Of a DNA stretch of 64,000 nucleotides, positions 12,701-23,034 are shown piece by piece. A program made the position numbers and the translations under genes. Under the pieces are notes generated by a model, which worked only from the letters and a program-made list of their open reading frames with translations, had not been told where the DNA came from and made no database searches. The stretch comes from Rosellinia necatrix (taxonomy: Eukaryota; Ascomycota; Sordariomycetes; Xylariales; Xylariaceae), in contig JAGYVD010000001.1 of assembly GCA_021209875.1 (NCBI GenBank), positions 5,208,001-5,272,000 of the forward strand, given 5' to 3'. Numbering within the stretch: the first letter of the stretch is position 1; each line of letters starts with the position of its first letter.

Positions 12701-13750
12701 TCACTTGTATTCGCGTAGACACGGGTCGATCACAAATGGTTCGTTTGAAATCAAAGCAAGGAAGCGTTTGATGTGTGGCGCGGATCGAAAAGAATAAAAG
12801 AATAAAAAGAATGTATAAGATACACTTCGGCGGCTGGTGGCTTTTCAGGATCAGTCGCGTACCTATGTTGTAAATGCATTCTGTTGAGACAATGATGTTG
12901 CTCATTAGCTAGGCATTGCTTAATATAGCCTAGGCCAACGTTTGGGGTGCATCACGACCCATCGTTGGATCATGTCTCGCCCCCTCGATGGGGCTTCGTT
13001 CGATGGAGCTTCGTCCATGGTAAGCAGCCCCAAACCTTCGTGCACGGTTTTCATAATTGCTAGACAAAATGATCCATCCCAGCCACGAGGTGAGTTAGGG
13101 GGAACCCCAGATCTTGGCTTGCAGGAGGACTGAATCGCGCCAAGACCTGCCACGGCGAGAGCTGGACGTTGAGAGCCCGCTCCTCCGCGTCTTCATTGGC
13201 CAAAGTCACCACGACACCCGTCTCCTTGGGTTGTCTATCCCTCGACCCCGGTCGGACCCGGTCACGGGCCTCGCCTGCCTTGCTTGGCCTCATACGTAGA
13301 GGAGGTCTGTTTTTGGTCTATTGGCTGTGGAGGATTCCGGCCAAGAATCCCGGCCCAAGAGTCCAGATTGGATGCACGTTGCAGCTTCACTCTAGCTCTT
13401 GGTGGTTGTTGGGGTTTATTAGGTGGGCGAGACACGGCGGAGATCCGGAGATCCGGGCTGGCTTTCACTGGTTCCAGCCAAGCTGAGCTGGGGGGGGCAG
13501 GTCTGCGTCACCGCCTCACATCGGCGCAGAGACGTTGCCCTGGGCAGTCGCTATCCGTATGGACAATACCCTAGGTAGGTAGGTAGGTACCATAGGTACC
13601 GCACAACCCCGACACCGGCTAATTAGCGCACCATCTTATCGCCGCAAGGCCGCTTCGCGCACAGCTGGCCGGGTTCCACTGCCGGGCTGAACCACCCAGA
13701 TCTCGACAGTTTGCTGTCTGTCTATCTGTCTTTCCAGTCTCTTATTTTCC
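9767..13750. other. Long intergenic/promoter region, no supported gene
   Basis: This is the shared upstream region of two divergent genes, the acyl-CoA synthetase (-) and RKM5-like (+). On the minus strand a plausible 5' UTR intron runs from a GTATGT donor at about 10195 to an AG at 9956. Simple repeats include a GGGGAA tandem (about 10068-10099) and TG repeats (about 10138-10182). Open frames at about 11420-12000 and 12940-13570 show no recognisable family and no convincing splicing. A TAGG/GGTA tract at 13572-13600 lies about 150 nt upstream of the RKM5-like ATG. Confidence 0.55.
10068..10099. repeat. (GGGGAA)n microsatellite
   Basis: About five tandem copies of a GGGGAA hexamer lie in the region upstream of the acyl-CoA synthetase, possibly inside its 5' UTR intron. 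On the transcribed strand this is a CT-rich tract. Confidence 0.85.
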
Positions 13751-14876
13751 ATGGCTCTCGGCGATTTATTCACCCTCCTCGGATCCGAGATCGAAGACCC
13801 GGACGAAGGCATGGCGAAACGTCTCTAGTAAGTACGATGGAACATCGCTGACAGGTGCCCTATTAGAGACCTTCCTGCTCTTCTCTCAAGATATCCCTTC
13901 CCAGAATCTTGGCTTCGTGGACTCACGGGCCACGACCGTAGACCTGAGCATCGGCGGCAAAGATTATACCGTCCATCAATCCCCAACACTCTTGAACCGC
14001 CCAGGCAGTACCACAGGTGCCGTCATTGTTAGTTAGTTTCTCGTCGACTTCGTTCTCTGCCGTTATGGCCAAGCTACATCCCCGCAATATCGCACAGCGT
14101 CTACGCTATCCGTCATCTCCCTCCATGATTTCATGTGGCGCCTCTGCCTATCCCATACTGATTCAAGCCCGATCCAGTGGAAGATTACCCCACTAGTAGC
14201 TTCGTGGTTAAGCTCGCTTGACAACCCCTTATGGAAAACAGGAGTTCTCTCATCTTCAAGTGCCGTACTTGAGTTAGGATGTGGAATCTCCGGCCTCGTC
14301 GGCCTAGTCTTATCTCCTCTCGTATCGCGTTATGTCCTCACGGACCAGACATACGTAGCGCGCCTTGTCGAGAAGAATCTCGATGAGAATATCACTGCCC
14401 CGCACAAACCGTCTCAGAAACGTAGGGGAAAGTCGTCGTTGTCGTTGTCGTCGTCGTCGTCGTCCACAGCTTGCCAGGCGAATCTGCGTTTTGCAGCCCT
14501 CGACTGGGAGCTGGACGAGGTGACGGCTTCCCTCACCGGATCGCCGGATGTCGGCAGCTTCGACGCGGTCATCGCCTGCGACTGCATCTATAACGACACG
14601 CTCATCGGGCCCCTCGTGCAGACGTGCGCCGACGCCTGCAACCTGCGGCGACGCGGCCGGGACCACGGCGCGCGGGGGGATGGCGTCACGGTCCCGACCC
14701 TTTGTATCATCGCACAGCAGCTACGCGACCCAGAGATCTTCGAAGGTTGGATCAAGGAGTTCGGCAGGTATTTTCACGTCTGGCGTGTGCCGGAGGAGGC
14801 GCTGTCGAAGGAGCTGCGTGCGAATACTGGTTTCGTGGTGCATGTCGGGATACTGAAAACCGAGAGTGCGCCTTGA
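13751..14876 (+). CDS. RKM5-like ribosomal protein lysine methyltransferase
   Basis: The model has three exons (13751-13808, 13867-14027, 14178-14876) and 305 aa. Rkm5/METTL21-type seven-beta-strand methyltransferases use SAM to methylate ribosomal-protein lysines. The SAM-binding motif I, LELGCGISGLVG, lies at about residues 104-115; DAVIACDCIYND, the family's post-strand-4 signature, is at about 202-213. A short Ser-rich insert sits at about 160-171. Intron 2 (150 nt) has GTTAGT and CCAG ends. Intron 1 is odd: the only donor that keeps frame is GCATGG at 13809, making a 58-nt GC-AG intron with a CTGAC branch and TTAG acceptor. The nearby GTAAGT at 13830 would give an in-frame stop. The join yields DPDEETFLLFSQ, which resembles what I recall of homologs. 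The methyltransferase call is strong; the first-exon model is less certain. Confidence 0.85.
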
Positions 14877-15982
14877 AACAGGGAAGAAAAACTTTCGAAC
14901 ATCCGGGTCCCACCATAAGAAGGAAGAGATGATCTAAAGCTTTAGGTAGCTTGTTAATGCGGTGATACGATCTATATCACCCGAGTTCGATCCATACCAC
15001 CCAGATACATGCAGTATTATGGCCTAGAGAGAGGAAGGGCTAGAGAAGCATGAGAAGCCTCCTTTCGTGTGATAAGCATAAGGTCTACCTGTCATATCTA
15101 AAAGTCGGCAATAATTTGCTGCTGATCTGGGCTTTCTCTCATCATCTCTACTTACAGGTTCTCTATATCTCTCCCTTCCCCTCACTTTCAGAGGCAACTA
15201 GATTCTACATTGGGTGAAAAAAAGAGTGGAAAGCACCGTAAGCGAACGAGAATCCTACTTGATTTCGACAATGTATCAATCGTGCCACACTCAATTATCG
15301 TCACGATCTAGGGATTGTTAGATAGTCCTGCCAATAGGGCCAATTCGTTCTCCTCTCTCACACATGAGACAAACGAAGTATGCCTAGAGCAATCCACCGA
15401 GAACGCAACAAGCGGTGATGTGGAGCCGAGACTATTGCATAGTAACAATATAACGGCCGAGGCACTCAAAAGATGCACCTAACACTAAATACCTACTTTA
15501 GCCCCTAGGGTCTTCAATAGTGGCACGATCTAACTTGCTCTCGCGCCAGCTTATAGTCCCTCCTGTTTTACGTCTTAAGTTAAGTTAGTATATATCCTCG
15601 CTGAAGGCATGCCCACACCCTCATTGACAATACCAGGTAGCATAGCCATGTACAAGACACCAAAGCTCAAAACGCTGACATTGAGCAGAAATATGATAGA
15701 ACGACAAGAAGCGAGTCTCTTCAATGGTTTATTTCAATTAGAGAACATATTTTTATTCCAACGTATATATGAACGCAGTTCAAATCACAGCCCAGAGGAA
15801 TGCGGGCAATGGCAACTTACATGTCCATGCCGTAGTACGCATCCCAGATCCCTACCAATATGCCATCAACGCCATGCCAAATGAATCAAGAAGCCGTACT
15901 CGATGTTAGGACCAAATTCTATCCCGACCACACCAAGATCTCCGGCTGTGAAATGCACTGAAAAACGACCGATGGTCATGAA
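14877..15982. other. Intergenic region between convergent genes
   Basis: This is the 3' flank of the RKM5-like gene (+) and of the membrane protein gene (-). No supported gene, tRNA or repeat is seen. A partial TTCGATCC string at about 14984 resembles a tRNA B box, but no cloverleaf can be drawn around it. Confidence 0.6.
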
Positions 15983-17143
15983 TCAAGCGTGCATGGCGCC
16001 ACTCTCACTCTCGCCAGCCGCACTCTCGACATCTGTCCAGCTCGTGGGCGTATCCATTCCACTATCGTCGCTCATAATATCGAAGGACTTGGTCGAACCA
16101 ACCTCATCCGCAACATCGATGCCGGATCCGGCAAGGGAGGCGGAATCCGTGGGGGTTAGTTCGCCGTCGGTTATGAATTCAGCCTCGGACGCAGTGGCCG
16201 GGGAAACGGGAAGCGGCGAGTAGAAGCTTGCGTCGTACGAAGCACTGTGAGCCCATGCCTGGATAGATCCGTACACATCATCGCCACGTTCTTGACCAGC
16301 GGTCATGTACTCATCAGCACCAAGTTCGGGTTCTGGGAAGACTGGAGCCGGTTGGGGTGGCAAAGACTGCTGTGACGGGGCTCTCGGCTGCGAGGTGGCA
16401 ACGGTAACGTCGGCGATATCGGCGAGTTTAGGGAATGTGGGTGTAGCAGCGTTTTGTTCTAGTGACATGGTTCGAGAAGGTTGGTAAGCACCCAGATCAG
16501 TTGCACTGTAGATGTCTGACATCTCGTCCTTGGTAGGGTCTACTAGACTGTTCTCAAAGGCGATATCGTCCTCGATGCCGTGCTCGTCAGCAAATGGATT
16601 TGTGTAGATGGAGTGGTTGGCGCTCCGTAGGCCATCAGCATCGCGGCGCCGAATCAGTCCCTCGTTATTCAGAGGTTCATGGCCGGTCTGGAAGACGAAG
16701 GCGCCTTTCTCAGCATTCTTGTCCTGTTTCAGAAAGTCGTCGAAGTTCGAAGACCTGGTCGAGGCTCGAGAGCGAGGCATTTTCTCGTTTTCATATCGAT
16801 GATCCTTCTCATTCTCCCTAGATTCGCGCAGGGAGTTCCAGTACATCAACTCCTCCCGTTGGCGGCGAAGGCTTTCGGCGTCGGCTTCGACACCCGGTGC
16901 ATCCCTAGAGCCGTGGTGGCGAGACTGTAGAAATCCCTCAGCATCTTCGGGACGGTTAAAGAGATTCTCTCGTTCTTGGGGGGTGATGCTATCGCCGAAG
17001 GCGTGGAGGGCAATGGCTATCCGACGTCGTAGATCATTGGCGGCGCGCTGTAATTCAGGTGATTCGTATATGGCTACGGCGGCGGCGACGGCGACCGAAA
17101 CGGCGATGACGCCCACTGCAGCTGGGGCGTTAATAGGTGGCAT
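15983..17143 (-). CDS. Conserved hypothetical protein, single N-terminal transmembrane segment
   Basis: An uninterrupted 386-aa frame starts at a genuine ATG at 17143. Residues about 6-25 (Ala/Val-rich) form one hydrophobic segment, read as a signal anchor. The next ~50 residues are helical and basic (RAANDLRRRIAIALHAFGD). The remainder is charged, Ser/Pro/Asp-rich and probably disordered, with a Pro/Gln-rich stretch and a strongly acidic C-terminus. I recognise the layout as that of an uncharacterised Pezizomycotina membrane-anchored protein but know no function. Nothing resembles a catalytic motif. Its start lies about 15 bp from a GGGTAT tandem repeat, and its upstream flank holds a long polypurine tract. 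Coding status is well supported by length, intact frame and composition. Confidence 0.8.
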   Translation of the reverse strand: MPPINAPAAVGVIAVSVAVAAAVAIYESPELQRAANDLRRRIAIALHAFGDSITPQERENLFNRPEDAEGFLQSRHHGSRDAPGVEADAESLRRQREELMYWNSLRESRENEKDHRYENEKMPRSRASTRSSNFDDFLKQDKNAEKGAFVFQTGHEPLNNEGLIRRRDADGLRSANHSIYTNPFADEHGIEDDIAFENSLVDPTKDEMSDIYSATDLGAYQPSRTMSLEQNAATPTFPKLADIADVTVATSQPRAPSQQSLPPQPAPVFPEPELGADEYMTAGQERGDDVYGSIQAWAHSASYDASFYSPLPVSPATASEAEFITDGELTPTDSASLAGSGIDVADEVGSTKSFDIMSDDSGMDTPTSWTDVESAAGESESGAMHA

Positions 17144-17159
17144 GGCGGGTATACCGGAG

Positions 17160-17190
17160 GGGTATGGGTATGGGTATGGGTATGAGTATG
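17160..17190. repeat. (GGGTAT)n tandem repeat next to a start codon
   Basis: Four to five hexamer units (GGTATGGGTATG...) lie just upstream of the minus-strand ATG at 17143, in its leader. Four closely spaced G3 runs on the plus strand could in principle fold into a G-quadruplex. Confidence 0.8.
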
Positions 17191-17654
17191 GTAAAAATTG
17201 TAGTCAATGTTGACAGGCTAAGTATTATTGCGACGATGGGGCTTTGGAAAAGGGGTGGGAAGAGATGAGATGGAAGAGAGGTTAAGATTGTTGTCAATGC
17301 CAGGTGCTATCATGTTGGGAGGACGCGTAAACGTTGGAAGCCGACAAGGAAATAAAGTAGATGCAAAGGTGGTCGATTAGGTGATTGCGTGTGTGTTGAG
17401 CTTGTTTGCCACCCTGAGCGACCAGGCAGGCACTTTTGTGATTTGCGGTGGATTGATGGTTCGACATTTGAACGTGGGGTCGAGTGCGGACAGGCCAAGG
17501 GGACTGGTCCTGTCTTAGTGAAGGGGCTCAATTCAATTCGTCACTCACCCTTAGCGGCTATGGGCACAGGCATTTCTCTTGTGACCTCGGTCGGCCGTTG
17601 GCGCTAGGTCTGGTCTATCGGGTTGCTTCCCCCTCTAATAATTCTATCTCTGTT

Positions 17655-17860
17655 TCTTAGAAAGAAGTAAATAGCGATGCGAGAGAGAGAAAAAAGAAAG
17701 GAAAGAGGGAAGTTAAGAAAGAGGCGGGGGCGGAGGCGGGAAGGGGGAGGAGAGAGAAGATGATGTTGTGTGGTTGGTGAGGGAGAGACCAGTAGGAGGG
17801 GAGAGGCGGTAAAGTAGGCAAGTAGGAAGAATAGAGGGGGAAGGCTTAGGTAGGGAGAGA
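17655..17860. repeat. Long polypurine (GA-rich) tract
   Basis: About 200 bp on the plus strand are nearly all purine (GAGAGAGAAAAAAG, GGCGGGGGCGGAGG, GGGGGAGGAGAG and similar). They lie roughly 510-720 bp upstream of the membrane protein start. Mirror-like polypurine tracts of this kind are common in fungal promoters and may exclude nucleosomes. Confidence 0.7.
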
Positions 17861-18314
17861 GAAATTGGGGTAGGACTATGCCTATCTGCCTACCAATGTA
17901 TTTTCTCCCCTCTGGCTGTTACACTTCGGTGGCACACAGGTCAACTAAAGGTTCGCAGCACTGGCTCTGCTGCGCAGGATGATTGGGCGAGGTCTCTGTT
18001 TGCCCATTTATCTGCCCATATTATAATACTTGGTCCTTAAGTGGGCTGGCGGTACTCAAGGTACCTAGCTACCTTACCTGGGGTGAAGTAAAGTTAAGCT
18101 GATTACACAGGTCAAAGTTAAAAAAAAAAAAAAAAAGCCAAAGGGCGGATCACATAGGCAGGTGCTCTGGATAGTTTGCTGCGTATGTAGAACGCGGTGC
18201 ACCTCATAGCCTAACCAGCAAAGCAGGCCTGATACAGCCCAGACAGATCCTACGGCAGACCGAGATGGTGGTGGTAAAAGACACACTTGGGCTGGATCGG
18301 TACGTGGCTAGGAT

Positions 18315-18357
18315 TTGGTTAGTTACCTGGTTAGTTACCTGGTTAGTTACCTAGTTA
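18315..18357. repeat. 14-nt tandem repeat, about 3 copies
   Basis: Three near-identical units reading GGTTAGTTACCTG/A follow each other. The unit contains the TACC motif scattered through the rest of the window. Confidence 0.75.
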
Positions 18358-19522
18358 CGTATGCCATTCGCTTAGCCCTTCAGTGCTAGGGGGGCCAAGG
18401 CAGACGTTTAATCCAAACGAGGGACGGGACGGACCCTTCGGCGTCTTGTCTTGGTGCCTGCTTGTTTAGCGGGCGGCCAAGCCGTCAGCAATCAGAGCTG
18501 AGCATTGCTTACTAACGACTGAGCTGAGAGAACTCGCTCTAGTTGCTTTGAGTTCTTTGGCCGAGTTCTTTGGTTGAAAGCTTGCAGATGGGTTGCCTAC
18601 TTGTCCAGTTAACTCGGGGCTGGATACTCCAATCCAGGCTTGGGTAGGCAAGTACTTTGTATTCCCTTCATGGATCATATTGATAAATGCGGGGGTTTCG
18701 GGAGGTAATCATGACAAATTAGGTTAGGTAGGTGCTAATCTAGTGTAGTGTACATACAAGTAAGACCCAGTAGTGTAGGTTGGATCAACCAATTCGCTTT
18801 CGTTCGTTGTGTTCTCCCCATGGGTTCGGTGCGGGGAAATACACTACTTGAAAGTGCCTAGATGGGGCACGTGAGACACGACTTTTACTCGCAAAGCGTT
18901 CGCCATTTGAAACGAGGCGGAAATGGAAACGTAGCTAAGAGAAGGGGAAGGGAAAGGAAAAAGAGAAGGGCGTTTGTACTGCGGAAAGAATGCTTATTCT
19001 CCATCAACTAACTATGCTAATTGTCATATCCTTTGTTCTACGCCACCGCCATTTTAGAAGCTTAGACCATCTTCCCAGATCACAATCTGCTACGGCTTCG
19101 ATGCGGGTATAAACGCCTCATAATCATCCTACGTTGTCGAACCGTCACTTGTACGTGTCGTGTTCGCCTTCCCATTAAAAAACGCCGGTTTGCGCACGCA
19201 AACTTCCATCGTAAATGCAGAGAGACAGGTTAAAAAGAAAAGGCGAGCCAACACCGCTCCCACCCATTTTTCGTCCCAGCCGAGGAGGCCCAATGAGGGC
19301 AGCAACACGATATACCCACACCCATTGTAGATGGATGACACAACATAGAGTTATGCATAGCTGCTCATGCATATGCTTTTGTTGGCCCTGGGAGAACAAA
19401 CGACTTGGGAATCGCATGTGTGGCCCTCTCGGCTAGGCACATCGAAGATACAGACCAGGTTTCCTTAGGCCGTGCCCAAGCGTCGGGAACGGAGAGGGAG
19501 GCGGCGGGCATAGGTTGTTTAT

Positions 19523-19934
19523 TTAGTGCGAGCTTGCAGAACTAGAGGAACCGGCTGAAGAGGTCGATGCCGTGGAGAGCCCCGAATCCGTGCGGGTGAT
19601 GCCCGGCACAGGTGTTATCGCGTCGACAGACTTGGTACGTGTACGCTCACTGTTGAGAGTTGGTTAGATTTATGTCGTTTATTTTGGCAAATGAACGGAA
19701 TAGGCCGGTTGAATGATGCAGGGATAACACAATACAAGAAAATAATAAATAAAAATTGGGGCGATGTGCCCAGAACCAACGAGTGCAGAAACACCGGATA
19801 GATAGGAAGTAGACGACTCACTAAGCGGCTCTGTTGGAGTGGATCTGACACTTCCATTGACCTCCAGTAGTCTTGATGCTGAAGGTAAGAGGCTTAGAAG
19901 CGATGACGTCTTCAATCTTTGCTGTGGAAGGCAT
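19523..19934 (-). CDS. Small conserved-looking hypothetical protein (79 aa, spliced)
   Basis: Two exons (19934-19822 and 19649-19523) join to 79 aa. Exon 1 starts with ATG at 19934 (MPSTAKIEDVIASKPLTFS) and ends at a GTGAGT donor. The 172-nt intron has a CTAAC branch site and a CAACAG acceptor, and the join makes a TAT codon. Exon 2 begins YERTRTKSVD and ends in a Ser/Ala/Thr-rich tail and TAA. The N-terminal half (KPLTFSIKTTGGQWKCQIH) looks like a short beta-structured domain; the tail is disordered and has possible phosphosites (RTRTKS, RTDS). No signal peptide or TM segment is present. I do not know its function. It resembles small single-copy Pezizomycotina proteins I have seen, but that is memory, not a search. 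The clean splice signals, phase match and biased composition support a real gene. Confidence 0.72.
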
Positions 19935-22900
19935 TTTGGCAATTCAAGTATATGTGCTCTTCCTTTGTTGCAAAAGAACAGGCTTGTTGCTAGGAGGGTA
20001 GACTTCGGATAGTCGAAACCGGCTCAATGGTGCGGATGTTGGACACGTGCAGTGGAGAGTGCTCGACTTGGTAAATTAGTATGATAACAGATAAACCTTG
20101 AGGCTGGGAGGACGAAGAGAATACGGGTGGAAAGGAGGGTAGGGGGAGGCGGAATTTATAGGTTTTCTACGAGCAGGTCTCGCCTTGAAAGCCGGAGAGC
20201 CGTCGGAAGAACGAAGCGCAAGAACACCCTTTGTGGCAACCGTTGGGATTTGGAGTTGCGTGCGATGGGCACGTCGAGGTACATTATACTGCATGCATTT
20301 AGTCCCCCTGCCTACCTACCTACAGCAGTGAGGCATTTTGTCGAAGGCTAGAAACTGCCCCATCGGTTGGTAGCGACCTTTAGCTTCTACCACTGTATGT
20401 CGTATCGGCCGGGAACTAGGTAGGACTTGCCTTGGCCACATTGGTGGTGCAGATTGTACTTCCTACTAGCACCTGCACAAGAGGGTATTAGAAATGAAAC
20501 TCACGATGCAATTCGCTCTCGGTGCCGAAACGGGGTATCCTTCGCCGCCAGCGCCGAAAGTATCCACAGAGTACCTGGCATCCCATGTAGCGGTGCGCGG
20601 AATACTACCATCATACATGATCGAGAGACCTCCTCTGCCTATCCCAGCAAACCACACTAGCGCAATGCATCGTCATCTTAGCACCACCTGCTGCACGGTT
20701 GGTAACAAGGCTCAACGTGGAAGTACATCCTTACTTAATAGTTAATCCGCTGCATCTTGGGTTAAACTTGAAGCGGCTGGTTGGACATATGTAGTACCAC
20801 GTACGTAGGTTGATGGGCACACAAGACCTTACTTCAGCCCCCTTGTTCTCCACAAGTAACTACAGCCCGTTCCTCCGTCGTTTTCGGTCAAATTGGATTT
20901 CGCGGACGTGATAAGCTCGTGCAATGGTTACAATGTATCGACAATCCTATTCTCCCTCCCTACCTACCTAGGCGGGTAAGTACCTCCCTAAGGTACAAGT
21001 ATGTGGTATCCTGGAGATGCACCATGCTTGACTTAGCACGCTGCTCCACCCGGGTGTGTGGGCAACGGCAAGAGCCTCCCATGCCGGGACGAAACCACAT
21101 CACACATCACATTAACCTGACAACAAATGTCGACACAACATGGCGGCATCGCTTCTGGACGCATCCGATTTGCGGGATGAGTGCAACTCAGCTGGCTGGA
21201 TCAGTCCGCGTGACAATAAGCGACGTAGTAATTGCCACATCCATGGCATCTGGGCTTGATTTATTTGGCGCCTTCCAGAAGGTTTCCTCTGCATCTGCTC
21301 TGCATATAGAATGGTGATGATGGATTGCAATCGTCTGTCACTGGATGGTCGTTGAGGGAATTATGGTACCTGTTGCAGTAGGCAAGCCACCAAATGCTTG
21401 TTTCGGCTGCCACTTCACCCTTCCAAAACTAGTGCAATGCAAGGGTTTTAATTGGCTGGGATAGTATGGGGACAAGCTGGAACAAGACCCTCGTTGGACC
21501 CCTGCATGCCTTCGTTGGTAGCTACAAGTATGGATCTGCCTGTTATGGGGATTCTCCACTTGGAACCTCTTCTCCTCAGCAAAGGGGAGGTATAGCAGCG
21601 TTACCGGCTGTAAGCTTCGCTGACCGACGATCTTATTATGAATGGCGACTCAACCACACCATTCGAGAAGGGCAGATCGGGCTAATATTTAAACCCGTTC
21701 ATCGGTTCTGAATAGGCTGTCCAGGACAATGCACCATATTTGAAGCTCAACACCAATCCCAAACGTTTGTCCCTCGGTTTTGCTTCTCCTTCGATAATAT
21801 CCCCGGTCTCCATGGGTCTAGTTAATAACGTTCAGTGGTATCTTATTAGCATACCCATGGATATATGAACCACTGGTATATGACCATGCGACTAGTGAGT
21901 GGCTTAGTTAGATGGCCATAGGGCGAGGGAAGGGAAGAGGAGATGTACAGTGACGTGCATAGTGTGATTGTAGAAATTCCTATAAGGAAGCCAAGCTGTT
22001 ATTCCCCTGATATGCCAGTGCCAGCGACATGAGCTAAAGAAATTTTCCCCTCAAGGGGGCCCCTGGATTAATAGTGTTTAATGGGTGCTACGCATCGTGC
22101 CATATTATTCTCCAATAGTGTTTGAAGCAAACCACCTTAGGGCCAATACAACTACTGCCCCCTAAGAAAAGGACTAGTTAGAGGTATCAATGCCGAGTGT
22201 TAATTGCTAGGATGGATTAGGATCAGAGAGGCCGGGGTTTGAGACGCCTCACCCATCTGCCATGGCTTCCCTACATTCTGATTTATTAAAGTTATAAATC
22301 AAAAGACCTATTACGGACTATAGAACTACTAGTATATGGGCGCATATCGCTCTATATCACGCCCCTACTGTGAATGGCACAGTACCTACTATAGATAGGC
22401 TACATCGACTCCCGATTGCCTGCCAAACATGTTTTCTCAATTAAGAGTTTATTCAACCAACCAGCGTTGCCTCTAGGTAGGCTTTTTAAAGATTACTTCA
22501 CAAAATTTACGACCCTGAAATGTCTTCAAGCGCGCTCTCAGTCTCCAGGGGGTCTGCCTTTCTGCGTGCTTTTTCTCATATTGCCTGGTCTTTTAGAACT
22601 CATCGCTCGAGTATTGAAATAAGGTCTAGCCCAACTCAGAAGGAGGCGGTGGAAGAACTGAGAGAACGTGGTGCATGCAATACAATGACAGCATCGAAAG
22701 CTTGGCGGGCTTATGAAGGAACAGGCTCGCATCTGAATGTGAAGAGCACGTCGAGTCTCACAACGGATTCCGCCACTTATTGCCGAACGGATTAGATCAC
22801 ACCATCGCGACTCTTTTGATTGCCAGTCCAGCAATAGAGAGCGCTACTGCAGCCCTGTAGCTTGAGTGGAGTGTTTGACGTAGCTGGTAGAAGGAGGGAG

Positions 22901-22985
22901 GGGTCTAAGCACGTGGCAAGTCGAACTCGACCAGTTTGTGTATGTACATACCTACCATACCTACCAAGGTAAGGTACTTCGGACA

Positions 22986-23034
22986 CTACCTACCTACCTA
23001 CCTACCTACCTAAGGTAGGTAGGTAAGTAAGTAC
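22986..23034. repeat. (CTAC)n followed by inverted (GGTA)n
   Basis: About six CTAC/CTAC units run directly into AAGGTAGGTAGGTAAGTAAGTA. The two halves are largely self-complementary and could form a hairpin. Confidence 0.85.

Larger units (their letters stand above)
17144..19522. other. Intergenic region with simple repeats and a polypurine tract
   Basis: This is the promoter side of the membrane protein gene (-) and the downstream side of the small 79-aa gene (-). No gene is supported. It holds a GGGTAT tandem (about 17160-17190), a GA-rich strand-asymmetric tract (about 17655-17860), a poly-A run (about 18121-18136) and a 14-nt tandem repeat GGTTAGTTACCT(AG) (about 18315-18357). Confidence 0.6.
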
